Of a stretch of DNA of 64,000 nt, positions 22,698-35,005 are shown piece after piece (positions within the stretch are counted from its first letter, which is position 1; each line of letters opens with the position of its first letter). The notes below the pieces were generated by a model that saw only the letters and a list, made by a program, of their open reading frames with translations, made no database searches and was not told the DNA's origin. The stretch comes from Desmodus rotundus (Eukaryota; Chordata; Mammalia; Chiroptera; Phyllostomidae): contig NC_071391.1 in NCBI RefSeq assembly GCF_022682495.2, positions 15,041,680-15,105,679 on the forward strand, written 5' to 3'. Made by a program: the position numbers and the translations under genes.

Positions 22698-23825
22698 TTA
22701 AGTTCTCGATAACTGTTCTTTCTCCACTGAATTGCCTTTGCACCTTTGCTCAGAATCAATGAACCATATGTATGTGGGTCTAGTTACAGACCTTCATTTT
22801 TTCCCTTGATCCATTTGTCCATTGTGCTGCTCATATCACGCTCTTTTGATTACTGTAGCTTTATACTAAACGAGGTGGTGTGAGTCCTCCAACTTTGTTC
22901 TCCTTTTTCAAAATTGTTTTAGCTGTTCTAGGTTCTTTGCATGTCCAATTAAATTTTGGAATTAACTTGTCAATTTCTACAAAGAATAGCTTGCCAGGAT
23001 TTGTATGGGGATTGAGTGGAATCTGCAGCTCCATCTGGGGAGAACTGACATTTTCGCAATGCTGAGCCTTCCAATCCCTGAACACAGTGTATCTCTTTGT
23101 TTACATAGGTCTTCTAAATTTCTCTCAGCAATGTCTTATAGTTTTCAGCGCACAGGTTTTTTACAGCTTTTCTCACATTTATCCTTAAGTATTTCATATT
23201 TTTAGATATGGTTGTAAATGCTAGTTTTTGTTTCAGTCTCCTATTGTGACAAGTCTATAGAAATACCGTTGATTTTTGTAAACTGACCTTAGATCTTGTC
23301 ACCTTTCTCAACCCACTTATTAGTTATAACAGTATTTTTGTAGATTCCAGAGTGTTTGTTGCATAGATTTTATGTCATCTGCAAAATAAAGACAGTTTTA
23401 CTTCTCGCTTTCTTATTAGGGTTTTTTTTTTCTTTTTCTTGCCTAAATGCACTGGCCAGAAACTTCCAGTACAATATTGAATTGAAGGGGTGACAGTGGG
23501 CATCCTTGACTTGCTCCCAGTTTTAGGGGGAAACATTCAGTCTTTCATTATTAAGTATGATATTAGTTGTAGGATTTTTATAGTTACCCTTTATCACATT
23601 GAGGAAGTTCCCTTCTATTCTATTTTACTGCTGAGAGTTTTTATTAGGAATGGATGTTGGATTTGACAAATGCTTTTATTACTTCCATTCAGGTGATCAA
23701 ATGGCTTTTATGTTTTAGTCTTTTAAAATGATCAATTATATTGATGGATTTTTGAATGTTAAGCTAACCTTATGTTCTATAATAAAACCCTACTTGGTCA
23801 TGATACACGATCAACTTAATGGCTA

Positions 23826-25035
23826 TAATAAAAAAGTCACACAATAACAAGTGTTGGAGAAGATGCAGAGATAGGAATATAAAAGGGTGCAGCCACTTTG
23901 GAAAAATCCGTCAGTTCCTCCAAAGATTGAACATAGAGTTACCTATTACTCAGCAGTTCCAGTCCTAGAAAACACAGAGCCCTGCACAGCATAGGAAAAC
24001 TATAACACACCCACAGAAAAACTTGTGTATTCACGCACTGCCTCATGACGGGTTATTCAACGAGGGACTGCGGAGGTGACAGTGGTCCCGTAAGATTTTA
24101 ACGGAGCTGAGATGTCGTCATTGTCAAGGTGTCACAATGCATTACTCAGGCGTCCGTGGCGCCGCTCTCGCAAACGAACCTGCTGCGCAGCCAGTTGTGT
24201 AAAAGTAAAGCACATGAAGTTAGCGCATATTACTCGATAATGCTAATGATCAAGAGTGACTATGTTACTGGTGTATGTATTTACTGCATTACGCTTTAAA
24301 TTGTTGTTTTATAGTGTACTCTTTTTTACACTTATGGAAAGAGTTTGCTGTAAGACAGTACCTGCAACGGCTTCCTACATCTCGTGTTTACTGCGTCTTC
24401 CAATCGCACCGTTTCCCTTGCGCCTGATTGCACGGGCACGTGAGCAATAGGCTGCGCCACACGGCCTGGGCGCGCAGCACGCTACACCATCTGGGTGTGT
24501 GTGAGTGCACTCTGCGATGCTCGCAAACGACAAGATCGCCCAGCGACTGTAAATGAATATTCATAGCAGCATTATTCGTGATATCCAACAAGTGAAAATA
24601 GCCCAAATGTCCCTTGGCTGATGAACGGACAAATAACATGGATAGATAATATTCTCTACAATGTAACATTATTTGGTAATAAAACAAACGAAGTATTGAG
24701 CCATGCTGCCTGGGTAAACCTTGGAAAGATTATGCGAAGTGAAAGAAGCCAGTCACAAACGCTACATATTGTGCGATTCCATTTACTGCAGACACAAAGT
24801 GTCCCGAGGGAAAGCTCTGGAGACAAAGTAGGAAGCAGGGTTGCCTGGGACGAGGGGGTTTGAGGGAATTGTGGGGGGAGTGCGAACGGGCATGGAATGT
24901 CTTTGGAGTGATGAAAGTCCTCCTTCTGAGAGCGGCACGACTCTGCGAACACACTGGAAACTCCAATTGTACACGGTGAGTTGGTAAATTGTGTGGTATG
25001 GGAAACCCATCTAAGTCAGGCTGCTATTTTGAAAA
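23826..25035 (+). mobile_element. L1 3' end in plus orientation, split by a Tigger element
   Basis: The left part has 'aacaagtgttggagaagatg' and 'gggtgcagccactttgga'. The right part has 'tattcatagcagcattatt', 'aatgtcccttggctgatga' and 'gaagtgaaagaagccagtca'. Both match the L1 3' end and join in order once 24030-24549 is removed. It lies in opposite orientation to the L1 on its left. Confidence 0.8.
24030..24549 (+). mobile_element. Tigger-type (TcMar) DNA transposon, non-autonomous
   Basis: The insert shows motifs of the Tigger/MER8-like group: 'acagtggtcccgtaagattt', 'gactatgttactggt', 'gagcaataggctgcgcc', 'acaccatctgggtgtgtgt', ending near cgactg. It is flanked by TA on both sides (24028-24029 and 24550-24551), the usual TcMar target duplication. 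The transposase region is missing. CpG density is higher than in the surrounding LINEs. Confidence 0.75.
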
Positions 25036-25714
25036 AGAAACAAACGAGCCACAAGCAAATGTAAGTTCAAAGAATTAAAAATAACCAGTTTAGAGCTGGA
25101 ATTTGATTTTTAATTTAGTCTAAAAATTTTGTCTTCAAACCGGAATATTTACTCCATTCAATGTTGATTATCATATATGGGTTCGTTCCTACCATCTTAT
25201 TTTGTGTCTTCTAGTTGTAGAGCTTTTCCTGGTTCTTCTGTTTCTTGCCTCACTTTTAATTGAGTGGATCTGATCCTCACTGAAAAACATATTAACAGGA
25301 GAAAAACAATAAGTAAGGCTTCCCGCCAGTGCCCCCAAACCCAGCACCAGAAAGACCGGGCCACCCTGAGGCAGGCCGTGCCTTCCCTGCTCTGCGGCCC
25401 GCTCATGTGAACAGTAATCAGACGTGGTCCAGATTTCTCCGAATATTGAGTTTCATTTCTTCCTTTACTAGTTAAGCAGTTTTCTTTTCTTTATTTATTC
25501 TTTCAGTGGTTACCCTCAACATGTTCACACTCTTAGCAAAACAAAGCTAAGTAAGTCGTGTTTTGTTCTGTTAGAGTCCCCCACCAGACACGATCACGGT
25601 CCCTGTTTTGAATGTAACCACATAGTCACCATCGCCTTTGCTCCCCATTCTTTCTCAACTCTCAGGCCTTCCGACTCTGACATATCTTCCCTTCTACCTA
25701 GAGCACATTTCTTT
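25036..25714 (-). mobile_element. L1 ORF2 fragment, antisense
   Basis: Decayed antisense L1 sequence is seen on both sides ('ccattcaatgttgattatc', 'cttctgtttcttgcctcac', 'gtggttaccctcaacatg'). About 130 bp around 25280-25410 is GC-rich and not obviously L1. Confidence 0.5.
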
Positions 25715-26339
25715 AAGTAGCTTTATTGAGCTGTAATTCTTATACCACATAATTCTTCCTTTACATGGTACGACTCAGGGGTTTTCATCGCCCCGGTAAG
25801 AAACCCCTTAATCACTAGCAGGCAGTTCATATTTCCCCCAAGTCCCCCAGCCCTAGGCAACCACTAACTTATTTCTGTCTTTAGAGATTTGCCTATTCTG
25901 GACGTTTCACATACGTTGAATTGTGCAATGTGTGTTTGTGAGTGTGTGTGACTGGTTTCTTTCACTTGGCATAATGCTTTCAAGGTCCTCACGATTGTCC
26001 GTATATTAGCACTTCCTTCCTTTTTATGACCAATAATATATCACAGTCTATTTACCCATTCATCAGTCAAAGGACATGTGGGTTTGGGGTTTTTTTCCAC
26101 TTTTTAAATGAATAATGCTCTTATGAATGCTTGTCTATAATTTTTATACGAGTATATGTTTTCGTTTCTCTTGGGTATACACACCGAGGAGCAGAATGGC
26201 TGGTCCTATGGAAACCCCATGTTTAATATTTTGAGGAACTGCCAAACTGTCGCCAAAGTGGCTACTTCATTTTATATTCCTACCAGCAATGTATGAGGGT
26301 TCTAACGTCCCCGTGTCCTTGTCAATACTTGATACTTTA
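25715..26339 (-). mobile_element. L1M 3'UTR, antisense (left part)
   Basis: 'tagctttattgagctgtaat', 'ggcaaccactaacttattt', 'tgaggaactgccaaactgt' and 'ccagcaatgtatgagggtt' match antisense L1M 3' sequence. It is split by the HAL1-like insertion and resumes at 27796. Confidence 0.75.
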
Positions 26340-26351
26340 TTCTTTCCTTCT
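26340..26351. repeat. Target-site duplication, left copy
   Basis: TTCTTTCCTTCT, identical to 27784-27795. Confidence 0.85.
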
Positions 26352-27783
26352 TTTTTAAGTATATTTTATTGATTATGCTATTCCAGTTTTCCCAACTCTC
26401 CCCCTTTTATCCCCCCTCCACTCTGCACCCCCAACCATCCAGCATTCCCCCGCCTTAGTTCATGGGTTGTACATATAGTTCTTAGAGTTCTCTGTTTCCT
26501 ATACCATTTTTGATCTCTCCCCATCTATTTTATGCCTACCAATTATGCTTCTTATTCCCTGTACCTTTTCTCCCTATTCCTCCCTTCCCCCTCCCCGCTG
26601 GAATCCCTCCATGTGATCTCCATTTTTCTGATTCTGTTCCTGTTCTAGTTGTTTGCTTAGTTTTTGTTTTTGTTGTTTTTCTTTTCTTTTAGGGTCATTT
26701 GTTGATAGTTGTGAGTTTGTTGTCATTTCACTGTTCATATTTTTGATCTTCTTTTTCTTAGATAAGTCCCTTTAACATTTCATGTAATAATGGCTTGGTG
26801 ATGATGAACTCTTTTAACTTGACATTATCTGGGAAGCACTTTATCTGCCTTTCCATTCTAAATGGTAGCTTTGCTGGATAGAGTAATCTTGCGTGTAGGT
26901 TCTTGCCTTTCACAACTTTGAATATTTCTTTCCCTTCTGGCCTGCAAGGTTTCTTTTGAGAAATCAGTGGATAGCCTTATGGGAACTCCTTTGTAGGTAA
27001 CTGTCTCCTTTTCTCTTGCTGCTTTTAGGATTTTCTCTTTATCTTTAACCTTGGATAATGTAATTATGATGTGCCTTAGTGTGTTCCTCTTTGGGTCCAA
27101 CTGCTTTGGGACTCCCTAGGCTTCCTTGACTTCCTGCAAGTCTATTTCCTTCACCAGATTGGGGGAGTTTTCCTTTATTATTTGTTCAAATAAGTTTTCA
27201 ATTTCTTGCTGTTGTTCTTCTCCTTTTGGCACCCCTATAATTCAGATATTGGAACATTTCATGTTGTCCCAGAGGTTCCTGTTTCTCTTCATTTTTTTGA
27301 ATTCTTGTTTCTTCATTCTGTTCTGGTTGGATGTTTATTTCTTTCTTCTGCTCCAAATCTTTGCTTTGAGGTCTGGTTTCCTTCCTGTCACTGTTGGTCC
27401 CTTGAATATTTTGCTTTATTTCATTTTGGGAATATTTCATTTGTTTTTTCATTTTCCGACCAAGCTCAATCAGTTCTGTGAGCATTTTGATTACCAGGGC
27501 TTTAAATTCTCCATCATGTAGGTCGGCCATCTCCTCATCGCTCAGCTCTCTTTCGAAGCTTTGCTCTGCTCTTTGATTTGGGCCATATTTCGTTGTCTCG
27601 GAGCACCGGTCAGATTGTTCTGTTTGACTTTTTCTTTAATTTCTTGGTTGTCGGAGCTCCATGCGGTTTGATTTTCTGGCACTTCCGGTTGTTTATGGAT
27701 TTTAGATTGGCTGTTCTCCTCCTTTTGGTTGTGCGAGGAAGCAAAGGGTTTCTACCTACGCCTCCATCTTGGCCGGAATTCTG
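26352..27783 (-). mobile_element. HAL1-like LINE (ORF1 only), apparently full length
   Basis: This 1432-bp minus-strand element starts near cagaattccggccaag and ends ...caATAAAatatacttaaaaa. It sits between perfect 12-bp target duplications. The reading frame at 27530-27198 gives an L1 ORF1-type N-terminus (MADLHDGEFKALVIKML) with a Lys/Glu-rich coiled-coil-like region. The frame at 27100-26858 gives the ORF1 C-terminal part (DKEKILKAAREKETVTYKG, PIRLSTDFSKETLQARRE). The two are offset by frameshifts, so it is dead. ORF1 is followed directly by 3'UTR with no ORF2, the defining layout of HAL1 ('half-L1'). An L1 with an internal deletion is the alternative. Confidence 0.75.
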
Positions 27784-27795
27784 TTCTTTCCTTCT
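27784..27795. repeat. Target-site duplication, right copy
   Basis: TTCTTTCCTTCT, identical to 26340-26351. Confidence 0.85.
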
Positions 27796-29880
27796 AAAAA
27801 TTTTTTTTCTTATAACCACCCTAGTGAGTGTGAAGTGTATCATATTGTAGTTTTGATCTTCATTTCCTTGATGGCTAACTATGTGGTGCATATACTTATG
27901 GGTTTAGGTACTTATTGGCCATTTGTATATGCTTAGAAAAGTGCCCGTGTAAGTCCTTTGCCCGTTTTTAAATTACGTTCTTCGTCTTTTCAATATAGAA
28001 GCGTAATTGTTCTTTATATAATCTGGACACTAGTTCTTTATCAGATATATGATTTGCAAATATATTCTCTCTTTCTGTGTCCTTTGAAGAACAAAAGTTT
28101 TAATGTTGATGAAACTAACTTATTCAATTCCTCTTTTGCTGCTTGTGCTTTTGGTGTTGTATCTAAGAAGGTTTTGCTAAGGTCACTAAGATTTACACCT
28201 GTTCTCTTCTGAGAGTTTTATCATTTTAGCTCTTATGTTTAGGGTTAGGATCCATTTTAAGTTAATTTTCATGTGTGGTGTAAAGAGGAGGTTCCCACTT
28301 CTTTATTTTGCATGTGGATATCCAGTTGTTCTAACACCATGTGCTGAAAACACTACCCCCCAACCCCCACCTTTGAATTGTCTTGGCATCCTTGTGCATA
28401 AATGTACTAGTTTATTTCTGGATTCTCAATTCTGTTCCACTGATCTATATGTCTACCCTTATGCCAGTACTATATTCTCTTTTTAGTCAGTGTGTAGTAA
28501 GTTTCAAAACCAGAAAGTGCCAGTCCTCCAACTTTGTTCTTTTTCTAGTTTGTTTAGCTAGTCTTTGTCCCTTAAATTTCCATATAAATTTTAGGACCAA
28601 TCCAATTTTAGGATCAGGGTGATTTCTGTAAAAGAGCCAGCTAGAGTTTTAATAGAGTTTGCACTGAATTTGTAAGTCAGTTTGGAACATGTTACCATCT
28701 TAACAATATTAAGTCTTCAAACTGATGAATAGGAGATATCTGACTACTTAGGTCTTCCTTATTTATTTCCTTTGTGATTTTCAGAGTACAACTTTTGCCC
28801 TTCTTTTGTTAAGGTATTTCAAAGTTTTGTATTCTTTTTGATGTTACTGTAAAGGGCATTGATTTCTTAAATCCATTTCTGGATTATTCTTTGCTAATAT
28901 ATAGAAATACCATTAATTTTTGTACATTGATCTTATATCTGCACCTTGGTGAATTTGTTTATTGATTCTAATAATTTTTAGTCAATTTCTTAGGATTTTC
29001 TATATAAGGAACATATCCAACATAGGATTTTACTTCTTCCTTTCCAATCTGAACACCTCTAGTTTTTTTTCTTGCCTAATTGCTCTGTCCAGAGCCTCCA
29101 GCACAATGTTTAATAGAGGTGGTAAGAGGAGAAGTCTTGTCTTGCTCTGGACTTTAGGGGGGCATGTCCCATAGTGAGGTCTGTTGGTTGTGAACCTTAT
29201 CAGTTTTATTACATTTTTGTTCTTGAAACACAGATTCATTTGATAGAGAATTCGAGGTTATCAGCTATTCTATTTCAGCAATATAAATTTCAAATAGACT
29301 AAGAATATCATTCTGCTGCCTTGTGGATTGAATCATTGCTGTTGAGAAGTCAGCCATCTGCTTAAATGCTGTTCCATTAGAGGTGACTCCCATCTCTCTG
29401 ACTGCTTGCATCATCTGTCTCTCTCTCTCTCTGCGTTTAGGGTGGCTTCCTTCTCGCGTTAAGAATCACTGGGCTTTTGGATGTAAGATCTGCTGTCTTT
29501 CCACAACCCGTGAAAGGTTTGGTTACACTCTCTTCGCACATTTCCTCTTCTCTGTACTTTCTCCCTTTCTGTCCAGAATTCGAATTAAACATGTTCGAGG
29601 ATCATACATCTTTTTACTTCTTTCTATTCGCCAACTGTTTTCTCTTGGAGCTGCATTCAGAATAATTTCTGCAGCTCTATCTTATATTTTACTAGTTGGG
29701 TCTTTAGCTTTATAGAATCTCCTGTTTGGCTTCGAATTCTGCAATTACAAGGATGATATTTTTGATTTCTAGAAGTTGTATTTGATCAATTTCCAAATCT
29801 ATCTAGTTTGTATGGGCTCTTGTTACTTGTTCATATTTATGAGTGAGCTGAAGAGTTTTATCTCCAGCTTTGTACTTGTT
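27796..29880 (-). mobile_element. L1M 3'UTR/ORF2, antisense (right part)
   Basis: It continues the element interrupted at 26340: 'ttgatcttcatttccttgat', 'ctttatcagatatatgattt', 'ccagttgttctaacaccat', 'ctcgttggtgaatttgt'-like and 'gtccagagcctccagcacaa'. Stops throughout. Confidence 0.75.
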
Positions 29881-29889
29881 TCCATTGTG

Positions 29890-32800
29890 GCTTGTTACAG
29901 TAATCACGTACTATCGTGTAATAAAACACCAACGAAGACTTGAAGGGTTCGTTGTCACAGGCTGCGGTGGGGTTGGGTAGATGGAGAGTATGTGAGGAAG
30001 GTGTTTTGCATTATTCCCCCAAGTTAGTGGACCACGTACCCCCCTGCTCTCATTCTGGTTCTGGTGGTGGTGCCTGTTGGTGTGTCTCTTAGGAATGAGC
30101 ACCCCAGAGGCAATGTGGGATGGACTCAAGTCCCCTTCCCCAGGGCAGGGTCCTGGTGGACATGACATCATTTAAACCTCACACTAGCCCTTGGAGGCAG
30201 GTTCGATTTGTATCCTAGTTCTAGTGGTAAGGCCCAAGGAGATCAAGGCCCTTGCCCAGGGCAACCCGCTGGTGTGGGGAGGAGCCTGTCTGTGCATTAG
30301 GGTCTGCCTGGCTAGGTGTCTGGAACCAGGACTGCTTCTGCAAGGCAGAGCCGCCTCTGGCTCGGGGAGAGAGGGCAGTCTGAGTGTGACTGTCCCAGGG
30401 GATGGCCCCCTCCCCCACCCAGGATGTGTCATATTCTCAGGGGCAGCCAAGGGTGAAGGGTAAGTGGGGCCTGGGACGGGGTGGGACCAGGGAGGGTGAC
30501 GTCACCCCCAACTCTTAGTAATGATCTGGCACAGCCTGAAGCTCCCACCTTGGGAGGGAGAGGATGGAGGAGGGGCAGTGCTGGAGCCAGAAGCTAGGAG
30601 GCTGCCAAGTCAGTGATCAGGAATGGGCACTGTGCCAGGAGCCCCCGGGGACCAGGCCTCCTGGAGAAGGGCCTCTGGCAGAGAAGAGATGTTTTCAGAG
30701 ACCTGGGGCAGGGGGGACTCTAGAAAGCAGTGTCCCTGTCAGATTGAGCCTGAGTGATTGCTGGTGGTCCGTCTGTCTGTGTAACTAGCAAGGCCAGTGG
30801 CCAGCTGTCCCTCGACGGATGCCTGACTGTCTGGTGGCCTGACGGTTTATTTTCTTCGCTGGCTGGTGGACTGTCTGATTTTCGGGACTGACACTTGGAG
30901 GTGGCAGCAGGGATGGCCTGAATCTCTGTCCACTTCTTTGGGACATTTTGCTAACCTCTCACAGGTGATTAATGCTATGCCTTCTGAACAACCTCGATCA
31001 GGTGGAAGGAAGGGAGGAAATGAACATCTGCAGACGGACAGGTGCCGGAGGGACAAAGCTGAATCTGATGAGGGGCTGCTTTTAAGGAGCTCACATCCTT
31101 GGAGGGGGCAGATTCACTCCCGTGATGAGGGAAACCGGCGGTGCCTTGGAGGAACAGGACTTACACACTGAACGTGGAAAGCAACTTCATGGTTGTCTCC
31201 TGGCGTCTGTTCCTTATTCATTCTTAGAAGCAAGTTCTTCCCCCATTCCTGGGTGAAAACTATGGCAGTCCCACACTTGTTGTGACCTCTGGTAGGTGAC
31301 AAAAATTCTTAGATCACTTTAAGTTGCAAACACAGGGTCAGGTTAACAATTAAAAGCATCTAGTCCCAGGTGACAGTCACAACTCTGAACTCGGTTTAGA
31401 GTTAATACCTCTGCCCTAGCTCGCCTCTGCAGACAGGGAGCTGAAGAAGCGGCTTTGACCTCCCTTCACCTCTGCTCATGTCCTCACTCCTTGCCCCTCT
31501 TCCCTCATCCTGCCATTTGCAGTTTCTGAGGCTTCCAGGGCCTCGGCAAAGTGGGGAGAAGGGAAGAAAAGCCTTTCTTCACTAGTCCTATTGTGAGCTG
31601 GCTGCTGCCCCCAGGGCCCTGCAGAAAGCAGGACTGACTCTGGGGGTCCTCAGGTCCCCTCCCCACCCAGGAACATTCAGCTGTACTTCCTACAACATGG
31701 CCCATGTGCCTGTTCCCCAATCCTTTGGCTTTCCGGGGCCATGAAGATCGTTTATTATTCCCTGGATTTACTAGACCACATAACCCTGGTGATGGTGCGT
31801 ATGAGGAAGATGATGGTGACAATGTTCTGTGTCTTGTGTGACTTCCCATCAGACCAGGCCCGTGTTTGGACCTGATCAGAACACGTGTGTGTGTCCTGTG
31901 CTCTGAGCTCTGGGGTCCTGACCCATCCCCCCCAGACAGGCCTCCTGCTGCTCACCCCTGGCAGGTAGCAGCCCTTTCGTGACCCCTTTTGATTTTCCTG
32001 GTGAAGCCAACTATGTGCAGGCCACTGTGTGCCTGACCCATGAGGGACACATGGAACTGTCCTCTCATGGTCCACTGAGCAGACACTGGTCAAGCCACAG
32101 GGAGGGGTGGGAGCTCCCACCTTAACCCCCTTATAAGGGTGGAAATCACAGCACCCCTAGCCAGGGTCCCCAAGCCTGTAAACGGGGCTTCGCCATACTC
32201 AGTTGCCCGTGCTGGGACCTGGAAGCTCTCTCTGGCCCCTGCTCTCTAACCCCAGTCAGCCCCTTTGCTCTTTGCACTCACCCATCTTGGGGTGACCAGC
32301 TCATCGCATTTGCCTGGGACTCTCAAGGTTTTAGCACTGACAGTCCCACAGCCTGGGGAGTCCCTCAGTCCCAGGCAGAGCTGGATGGCTGGTCCCCCAC
32401 TCAGTACCCCCTGAGGCAATTGGTCCGAGTTGAGGCACCTCTGATTCAGCCAGCCGGTCTCCCTGCCCCAGTGCAGGCCCCTCCAACCCATTCTCCACAC
32501 AGCCACTGGGGTGATTCTTCAAAGGTACAGGGATGACCACGTCCCTCTGACACACCCCCATCCTCCCCTGGTCCTCACTCACCTCTTTCTCTCCCCTCTC
32601 CCCTGCCCCCAGCTCTGCACTCCCTGCCCAGCCATTTCCTGAGGCACATCTCACACCTCTAGGTCTTAGTGTCCCTCCCCTTCTTTCCCCTCCCAGGCCT
32701 GGCCAGTATGCTCATTTTCACGAAACCCTAGCCTGTCAAGGGCAGCTCTGTCTCCTGCACGCAGATCCCTCCTATCTCCCCAGACAGCCTAAACTCTGAG

Positions 32801-33700
32801 AATACGAGCAGGTCTTGCCCTACCTGCAGCTCTCTGATGGCTGTCGGTGAGCTTCATCTGACCCTGGTCACAAGGATGACATGCATGTGGACACGTTGGA
32901 ACATACCACATGCCAGGCACTGTGCCAGGCACGCAGGGTACGGTGGTGAAGCATCGACACTCCTGTGTACACTCAGGAGCCCTAGTGTGCCTGGGGACAC
33001 ACACACATGGGCACGGAGCCCACAGACTTGGGCCTGAACAAAGGCCTCAGCCTGCAGTGGCTTTCTGCAGGGCTGGGCTTCATGAGGCCCAAGACCATGG
33101 CCAACACCTAACAGTAAAATTTCCCTCCCACTGACTCTGGTCTCCTCGCCTTCCCCGGGCTCCCAGGTACAATCCACATGCCTTCACCGAGTTCTAGTCC
33201 TAATGCCCACCGTATAACTCTCTCCAGGTCATCATCTCTCCTCTGGACCATGATAGAAATGGGGAGTGTTGACCATTACCAACCTCCTCTCCCCCTCCCA
33301 GCCTGTCAGAGCCAGGGGTGACTCCTCCGTGTGAGGCCCCATTGAGCTAGTCACAGGCCGAGGCTTTTCTGAGTGGGCTTCCTTTAGAAAGTGCTACCCT
33401 CCCTCCAATTCCCCCAGGCAGGGCGATGGAGGACTTCATTCTCTGGTGTTTCCCGAGGAGCCGCGCGGTGATTCTCAGGGCCCTGGACTTAGCGCACGTG
33501 GGGCTGCAGCCACCCTGCTCTGTCTTCCAGGTGTGGCCACTATGAGGAGGGAGCTGGAGCCCCACCCTCCCCTCTGCATTCCCAGCCCTCCAGGCTCCCC
33601 TCACCCTGCCTCTCCCCCCAGGCAGCAGGACACTCCTGAACCCCAGCCCTCTGGGACACGTTGGTGGTGTATCTGCTCCCTTCTTCTGTGAATTTCTTCT
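29890..33700. other. Unique GC-rich intergenic DNA
   Basis: No recognised repeats apart from short low-complexity patches, including a degenerate CTGT-rich stretch at 30760-30890. Many ORFs of about 100 codons overlap on both strands without coding support. Confidence 0.5.
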
Positions 33701-33714
33701 CCAAGCTCTCCTCT

Positions 33715-33890
33715 AAGCCATCATTTCCCAAGCTTCCCGTTTATCAGAATCAACAGAGGTGCTTGTTGAAAACACAGATTCCCAGAGCCCTTCACCCCCA
33801 AGGAACCGGATTCCCCCGGGGTGGGCCCAGGAATCTAGATTTCTACAAAGAGGCTCCAATGATTGCCATATACAGCAAGCACGGGGCGCT
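33715..33890 (+). repeat. MER5A (hAT-Charlie) copy
   Basis: 'tatcagaatcaacagagg', 'aaaacacagattcccagagc', 'gggtgggcccaggaatctag' and 'aggctccaatgattgc' follow the MER5A order. Confidence 0.75.
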
Positions 33891-33964
33891 GCCACGGGGA
33901 CCGTAGCCTAGGTTCTTTTCTGCATCCCCTTATTTCATTCTGGCACTCCTTTATATTCTTTCTT

Positions 33965-34110
33965 TCTTTCATTCAGTCATCAAACATGCATTAAATGCCT
34001 TTAACACGTCAGGCATTGTGCTCCAAGCTGGGGGCAGGGCAAGGAACCAGCAGACGCCCTCCCTGCCCTCAAGGAACTTAGAGTTCAGCAGAGAAGACAC
34101 AAACCCTAAC
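33965..34110 (-). repeat. L2 LINE 3' end
   Basis: 'cattcagtcatcaaacatgc', 'tcaggcattgtgctccaag' and 'ccctcaaggaacttagagtt' are the antisense L2 tail. Confidence 0.75.
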
Positions 34111-34154
34111 CAGGATCTCAGTTACCGCCAGGAGAGCCCCGATGGGGAGAACGG

Positions 34155-34360
34155 TGCCCACAGTCAGGCACTGAGAGCTCGCTCCACATCGGGCAGGGCT
34201 CTAAGCCCGTTTGCGTGCTAACCCGTTTAGTCCTTGCGGCAACCCTGTGAGGCTGGGACTGTCCTTGTGCCCGTTTTTGAGAGGAGGAACTAAGAGGTTA
34301 GCCCGTTTGCTGATGGGCACAGAGCTCAGGAGGGCAGAGTCTTGAACCCATGGGCCGTGT
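34155..34360 (-). repeat. MIR SINE
   Basis: 'cgtttagtccttgcggcaac', 'cctgtgaggctgggactgt' and 'aggaggaactaagaggtta' match the minus-strand MIR. Confidence 0.7.
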
Positions 34361-34899
34361 GTGGTGCGACAGGAGGTTGTGCTGGAGGAAAGGGCCATGG
34401 GAGGACACAGCAAAGCCACTGATATTGTCACGGGGTGTGGTCAGCGAAGCTCCCTGAAGGCTGATCTGAAGGGGGAGCAAGGTTAGGCAGGAGAAGAACA
34501 GAGGGAGATTTTTCCAGGGGCCAGAGGAGCAGGACTCATTTCTGAGCTGGATGTCATAGCAGAGGAGTTCTGGGCACCAAGGGGGCTCAGGACTGGCGAC
34601 TAAAGACACCAGGCAAGCACGCCTGGGAGAGCGACCTGACTGGCAGCTGCTGCATCTAGCAGGGCGTCATCCAGGTGTTTGTAAATATCTCCTTCCCCCA
34701 GGAGGCCAGCAGCCACGTGGCTGAGCCAGGGTGGGATTCAGATGCCCTGTGGCCGCCCACTCACCAGCTGTGTGGCCCTGGGGAAGCTATTGAGGACGAT
34801 GCTAAGAATTCTTAGATCTTTGCGTTGTTTCAGGGAATAGTTAAGATAATGGATACAGAGGGCTGGCACGACACGTTAGTTTCTAGTGTCTGTGGTACG

Positions 34900-35005
34900 T
34901 GGCTCTGAGCGCTGTCTCCAATTTGAAGATGAGGAGACGGGTGCCAGAGCTGCGGAGTGACTTGTCTAAGGCTCCTCAGTCCCAGGGCAGGGATTTTGCA
35001 CCACC
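34900..35005 (-). repeat. MIR SINE fragment
   Basis: 'gaagatgaggagacgggtgc' and 'gagtgacttgtctaaggc' are minus-strand MIR core motifs. Confidence 0.55.

Larger units (their letters stand above)
20475..23825 (-). mobile_element. L1M 3'UTR and ORF2 3' half, antisense, interrupted by two LTR-like inserts
   Basis: It begins with the antisense 3'UTR ('tataattgacaaattaac', 'gactttgacatatgtatat'). It resumes after 21105 with 'ttgcattttctaggatttta' and 'cagtataattattttgaagt', and after 22697 with 'ctgaattgcctttgcacct', running into ORF2. Interrupting segments are at about 20610-21105 and 22211-22697. Confidence 0.75.

Noticed and set aside
26858..27530. Lys/Glu-rich frames as a host gene
   Set aside because: They are broken L1-type ORF1 pieces within a LINE with target duplications.
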